From the NCBI RefSeq assembly GCF_019649055.1, contig NW_026570240.1, forward strand, positions 372,001 through 436,000: a stretch of DNA of 64,000 bases, given 5' to 3'. Numbering within the stretch: position 1 is the first letter of the stretch; each line of letters opens with the position of its first letter. The translations under genes were made by a program, and so were the position numbers. This DNA is from Paramacrobiotus metropolitanus. Its lineage: Eukaryota > Tardigrada > Eutardigrada > Parachela > Macrobiotidae. The notes under the pieces are model-generated. The model did not search any database and was not told the origin of the DNA. It saw only the letters and a list, made by a program, of their open reading frames with translations. Shown piece after piece: positions 60,656 through 64,000 of the stretch.

Positions 60656-63600
60656 CTACTTCCGCGAACCGCGCTGCACCATCGTGCGATCTTCAGTGAT
60701 CTGACTAATGTCTGATCCAAAGGTCAAGTTCAACGCTCCCCGGGTGCGGTTGACCATGGGCGTGCTGATTGCGCGTGCCGATCCTGGCTTTGGTTTGCGT
60801 TTTTGTGGTTTCGGTTCTGGCTCCACGGTCACAGAGAGAACCGGCTCCACGGTCACAGAGCGCTCCGGTCTTTCCTCAAGTTGTTCATTCGGAGTTTCTC
60901 GACACCATGGGATGTCATCCGGTTCAGACAACACAGCATCGGTTCTACCTGATTCCCCAGATGCTGGTGCTTCCTGAAAGCATGTTATATTGTTAAATAC
61001 TCAAAAGCAAAACGAACACCTCTCTGGTTCGTTCTTCTGGATACTAAAAACGTATAGTATAGTCGGTTTGCTCGCCCACCGTATAATGTGATTTTACCGA
61101 CGAGTCAGCGGGAGACACCACACTGCTCGCGTTCGATTCTTCTTACCTTGCAACGGTGGAGCTTTATATCAATTACCAGAGCCTTGAAGATCAAGCCTTC
61201 CGTGCCTCCAGTTTGTCGCGCCAGTTCTGAAAAACATTTCATAACTTGCGTAGAATGATGAAAAGACCTTCTTCAACTTTTTCTCAGCAGTACTTTATCA
61301 AAGGTCATAAAATCAAAATTTGATTCACCGAAAAATTGATACTAGGTACTGCTCAAATTTTCTAGATGTATTTTTCTTGGTTAGTTGCTTCAGGTTACTA
61401 TCGATTGTGAAATGTACGATAATTCACAGCTAATGTTCCGCCAACGTTAACTGTATATAAATATTGTACGTATGAATATGATTATGATATTGCACGATTC
61501 CCGATTCTGGGAAAACACATTTTCGATTTCAACCATGTCATTAACGTTAAATACATATGTAAATTACCTTCTAGATCAATATCGCTAATTTGAGCCATGT
61601 GGTCCACTAACGAGACACATGCATTAAAAAGCTCAGGATCATTTGTCAGCTCACGAAGCTGTCGGTATACCGCCGCCAAGACTGGAATCAAGTGACGTTG
61701 GATAAGCTCTTTCCTGAATTTATTCCAAATTTGTTTCATTTCTTCTTTAGACATTTTCTTTCCCTGCCGTTGAGCAGCATCTTCACGAGCGTCTTCGTTT
61801 TCATTTTCATCGTCTATCTCATCTTCATCCTCTTCCTCCAGAAAAGCAGAGAATTCCATTTCCTTTAAAAGAATTACAGTACTTATTAGCTGTCTCAACG
61901 GCTTAGGCGCATTGATAGCAGTCGCATATTTGTGCACAACTGATAGCATTCGTAATTGATAGCATTCTCATGCTTGTACACAATTATCCTTTTTTTACTT
62001 ATTTTTACCTTTAAGCCGAGTATTTTCATTACGTCCATTAAAACATCTCGATATGCACTGTTCGCAGGGCGGGCAATGTCTACTTCTTTTGTTACCACCG
62101 GTACCAAAATCTGTTCCAGAATACGATGAACTGTCAATCTTTTCTGTTGGTCATTCATCTGTTTCAGCATAAAAGCATAGATTTCCACTCGTTTTTCGGT
62201 ATTCTGTCGGCCAACCAAGGGAACTTAGCGTGGTTCCGATCAGCAACTTGCGCCGCTTTAAAGCGAGGATGGGTTATGCACCGCGGAAGAAACACTACCG
62301 CTTCGGCAAAATCAGTGTAGCAATTGTTGCGTTTCTTAATCAAAGAACGCAGGCAAGTCCGTACGCTGTCCCTAATGCTTTCATCCGGGTCACAGGTAGA
62401 CGTCAGGAACTGATAAAATACCGTCGGGTTCCATTGCAAATGTTCGTTCAACAGCAGCGTTTGGATATGGTTAATAACATCACCGCGAATTTCGATGCAG
62501 GGGTCACTCAGCCAGCCGTACACTTTGCCCAGATGGGTCTCGACAACATCCCCGAACATTCTTAAGATATCAAACACCACAACAATGGCGTCTCGCCGCA
62601 AACCGTTATCGATATTAAGTCCGTTGGCAACATCAACGATAGCTGCAATGTTATTCCATGCAATGGTCTTGGTGCCCAAGCATAGCCTTCCCAGCGCGAA
62701 AACTGCATGGGCTCGAATCCATGGGCGATATCGTGAGCGAGGTCCCCCAAAATCACACATCCGCACAATCAGTTTTAAGGGGTCATGTTCTGCGAAACGG
62801 GTAGCAGTCTGACCTTTCTGATACAAACCGGCATGTAAAGCAATCTCTCCGATCAATCTGACGTCAAAGGCTGCGCCCGCATCCTTATCTGGGTCGTCCA
62901 AGTCAGTTAAGCGCTGCAAAGTTTCATCCAGTCTGTCTGTAGCCTCCAGTAACTGATTATTGGACCACGGAGTAAATTCTGTGGAGTCATCGCACAATTC
63001 ATAGTAAGAATGAATGCAGCGGACAGCTTCTACGATTGAAGCCACGCCACGGGTTCGAGGAAAAATGCTCAGAAGGTGCTGTCCATAGCGCTGAAGGTCA
63101 GCAGGCTTACTGACGCTGAGATTAAAATGCACAATCTGGAATGCACTAGCACAAGCCATATCCTCCTCAGCCACATCTGCCTCAGTTTTCAAAAAGTCCA
63201 ATGCGAAATCCACATTTCGATCATCCTTGATGAGTCTAAATAAACAGCGTGATGTGGCAATTGCCAATGTACAGTGTGTCCAATGTGCCTCTGACAGAGC
63301 GTGATGTGTCAAATTACGAGTACCAAAGTCTCTAGATACATTTTACCAAACTTCGAATATAGAAGTCGAACTTAATCAAATCGACGGTGACAGTGACAAA
63401 CTGTGAAAAAATGTTACCTTGATAGTTCTGCAACAAATTTCCAGGCTGTTGCTCGTACGGTTTTGTCTGTGCCATCCTTTGTTAATACATTTGCTTTGAT
63501 GTACTTGATCGTGTTTTTGTTAATTGCATCAAATCCCACGGCATCTGCGTCTTTCTTCATATCGCATAACATTTGCCGCAACAGCCGCAAATTTCCAACT

Positions 63601-64000
63601 TCGTCTTTACAGATGCGGCCTAACACGTTCCAGGCCATAACGTTCTTCCAGCTCGTGGATCCATGGGCTGAACAATTTCCTCCATAATCACTGCTAGAAA
63701 TGACCGGACTGTCGCATCGCGAATACTTTTTTCAGCATCCATGTATTGATTGAAAACGCATTTAATCCATAAATCAGCAAAAACATTCTGATCGATATGG
63801 CGCAACGAAGCTACAACTTCCATATTGACCTGGCGGACTAATTTAGCTGGATCCTGTGCAGCACGCAGAATGACCTCCCGCACACGCTCGCTGAACAAAT
63901 GGTCCCCAGTGTCCGCTCTCAACAGTTTACCCAAAAGTTGTATGCATGTCCTTCTTGGGGTGGCGAAGACATCAGAGCAGCCATCCAAAATCGTATCGAA
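60656..64000 (-). CDS. NCAPD3: condensin II subunit NCAPD3 (C-terminal part; N-terminus beyond the window)
   Basis: Seven exons in view, high to low: 64000-63727 (cut by the window edge), 63667-63418, 63331-62248, 62203-62009, 61862-61568, 61226-61147, 60973-60656, giving 831 residues. The protein is HEAT-like alpha-solenoid throughout. Family-typical stretches: RAHAVFALGRLCLGTKTIAW, LRRDAIVVVFDILRMFGDVV, PCIEIRGDVINHIQTLLLNE, HLQWNPTVFYQFLTSTCDPD, EKRVEIYAFMLKQMNDQQKR, and FRKELIQRHLIPVLAAVYRQ, which matches the RxFIENIxPIIxSLK block. A disordered acidic tail ends with RAISTPMVNRTRGALNLTFG, resembling the NCAPD3 RAISTP..DVTFG segment. It acts in mitotic chromosome condensation. Two introns are very short: 63668-63726 (59 nt) and 62204-62247 (44 nt). 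The second is required to restore frame and could instead reflect an assembly indel. Confidence 0.9.

Noticed and set aside
62230-62812. Two plus-strand frames of about 105-111 aa
   Set aside because: Antisense shadows of the long NCAPD3 exon, whose HEAT-type sequence is convincing.
60656-64000. Condensin I subunit NCAPG as the identity of the HEAT-repeat gene
   Set aside because: The order of blocks and the C-terminal RAISTP..LTFG segment fit NCAPD3, not NCAPG.

Overview
The window is nuclear DNA from a small, compact animal genome. Genes have many short introns (44 nt to about 0.9 kb) with GT..AG ends, lie on both strands and are mostly separated by 0.2 to 3 kb. Nearly all encode conserved metazoan housekeeping proteins. 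The mix (dual oxidase, folliculin, myeloid leukemia factor, nucleobindin), the gene density and the intron sizes suit a protostome invertebrate. A tardigrade is my best guess, but nothing seen here is diagnostic, so I hold that with low confidence. There are no bacterial-type operons, no CRISPR array, and no rRNA or tRNA gene that I can support.

Layout: 1035-3460 (-) nucleobindin, divergent from 4397-8039 (+) inorganic pyrophosphatase; 9109-10465 (+) an unrecognised coiled-coil protein, convergent with 10860-16714 (-) TRAPPC10; 18275-19506 (-) prefoldin subunit 3; 19966-24751 a non-autonomous LTR retrotransposon with identical 185-bp LTRs and a 4-bp target duplication; 24988-26015 (+) FAM136A; 26016-29448 a gene-free stretch rich in repeats and palindromes; 29449-31375 (+) myeloid leukemia factor; 32073-35420 (-) the CAAX protease ZMPSTE24/STE24; 36000-39400 (+) splicing factor Crooked neck/CRNKL1; 39688-40732 (-) NAA20; 42125-43997 (+) a NUDT14-like Nudix hydrolase; 44204-46897 (-) folliculin; 47509-48522 (+) an unrecognised small basic protein; 49270-49616 (-) an unrecognised 77-aa single-pass membrane protein; 50395-57459 (-) dual oxidase; 60656 to the window edge (-) condensin II subunit NCAPD3, with its N-terminus outside the window.

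The neighbours do not form a pathway. The recurring architecture is divergent starts (nucleobindin/PPase, ZMPSTE24/CRNKL1, FLCN/47509 gene) and tight convergent ends (CRNKL1/NAA20 287 bp, NUDT14/FLCN 206 bp, 9109 gene/TRAPPC10 394 bp). All gene models were spliced by hand from reading-frame continuity, GT/AG signals and remembered family conservation. They conserve frame across every junction, but untranslated exons and true transcription starts cannot be seen.

I found no clear new system. The most interesting items are the young gag-bearing LTR element and its internal repeats, a perfect 32-bp palindrome flanked by 7-bp direct repeats, a 1-kb inverted-repeat element, a peptide motif repeated at two non-genic loci, a degenerate first EF-hand in the dual oxidase, and a long Q/N/G/Y-rich tail on nucleobindin.
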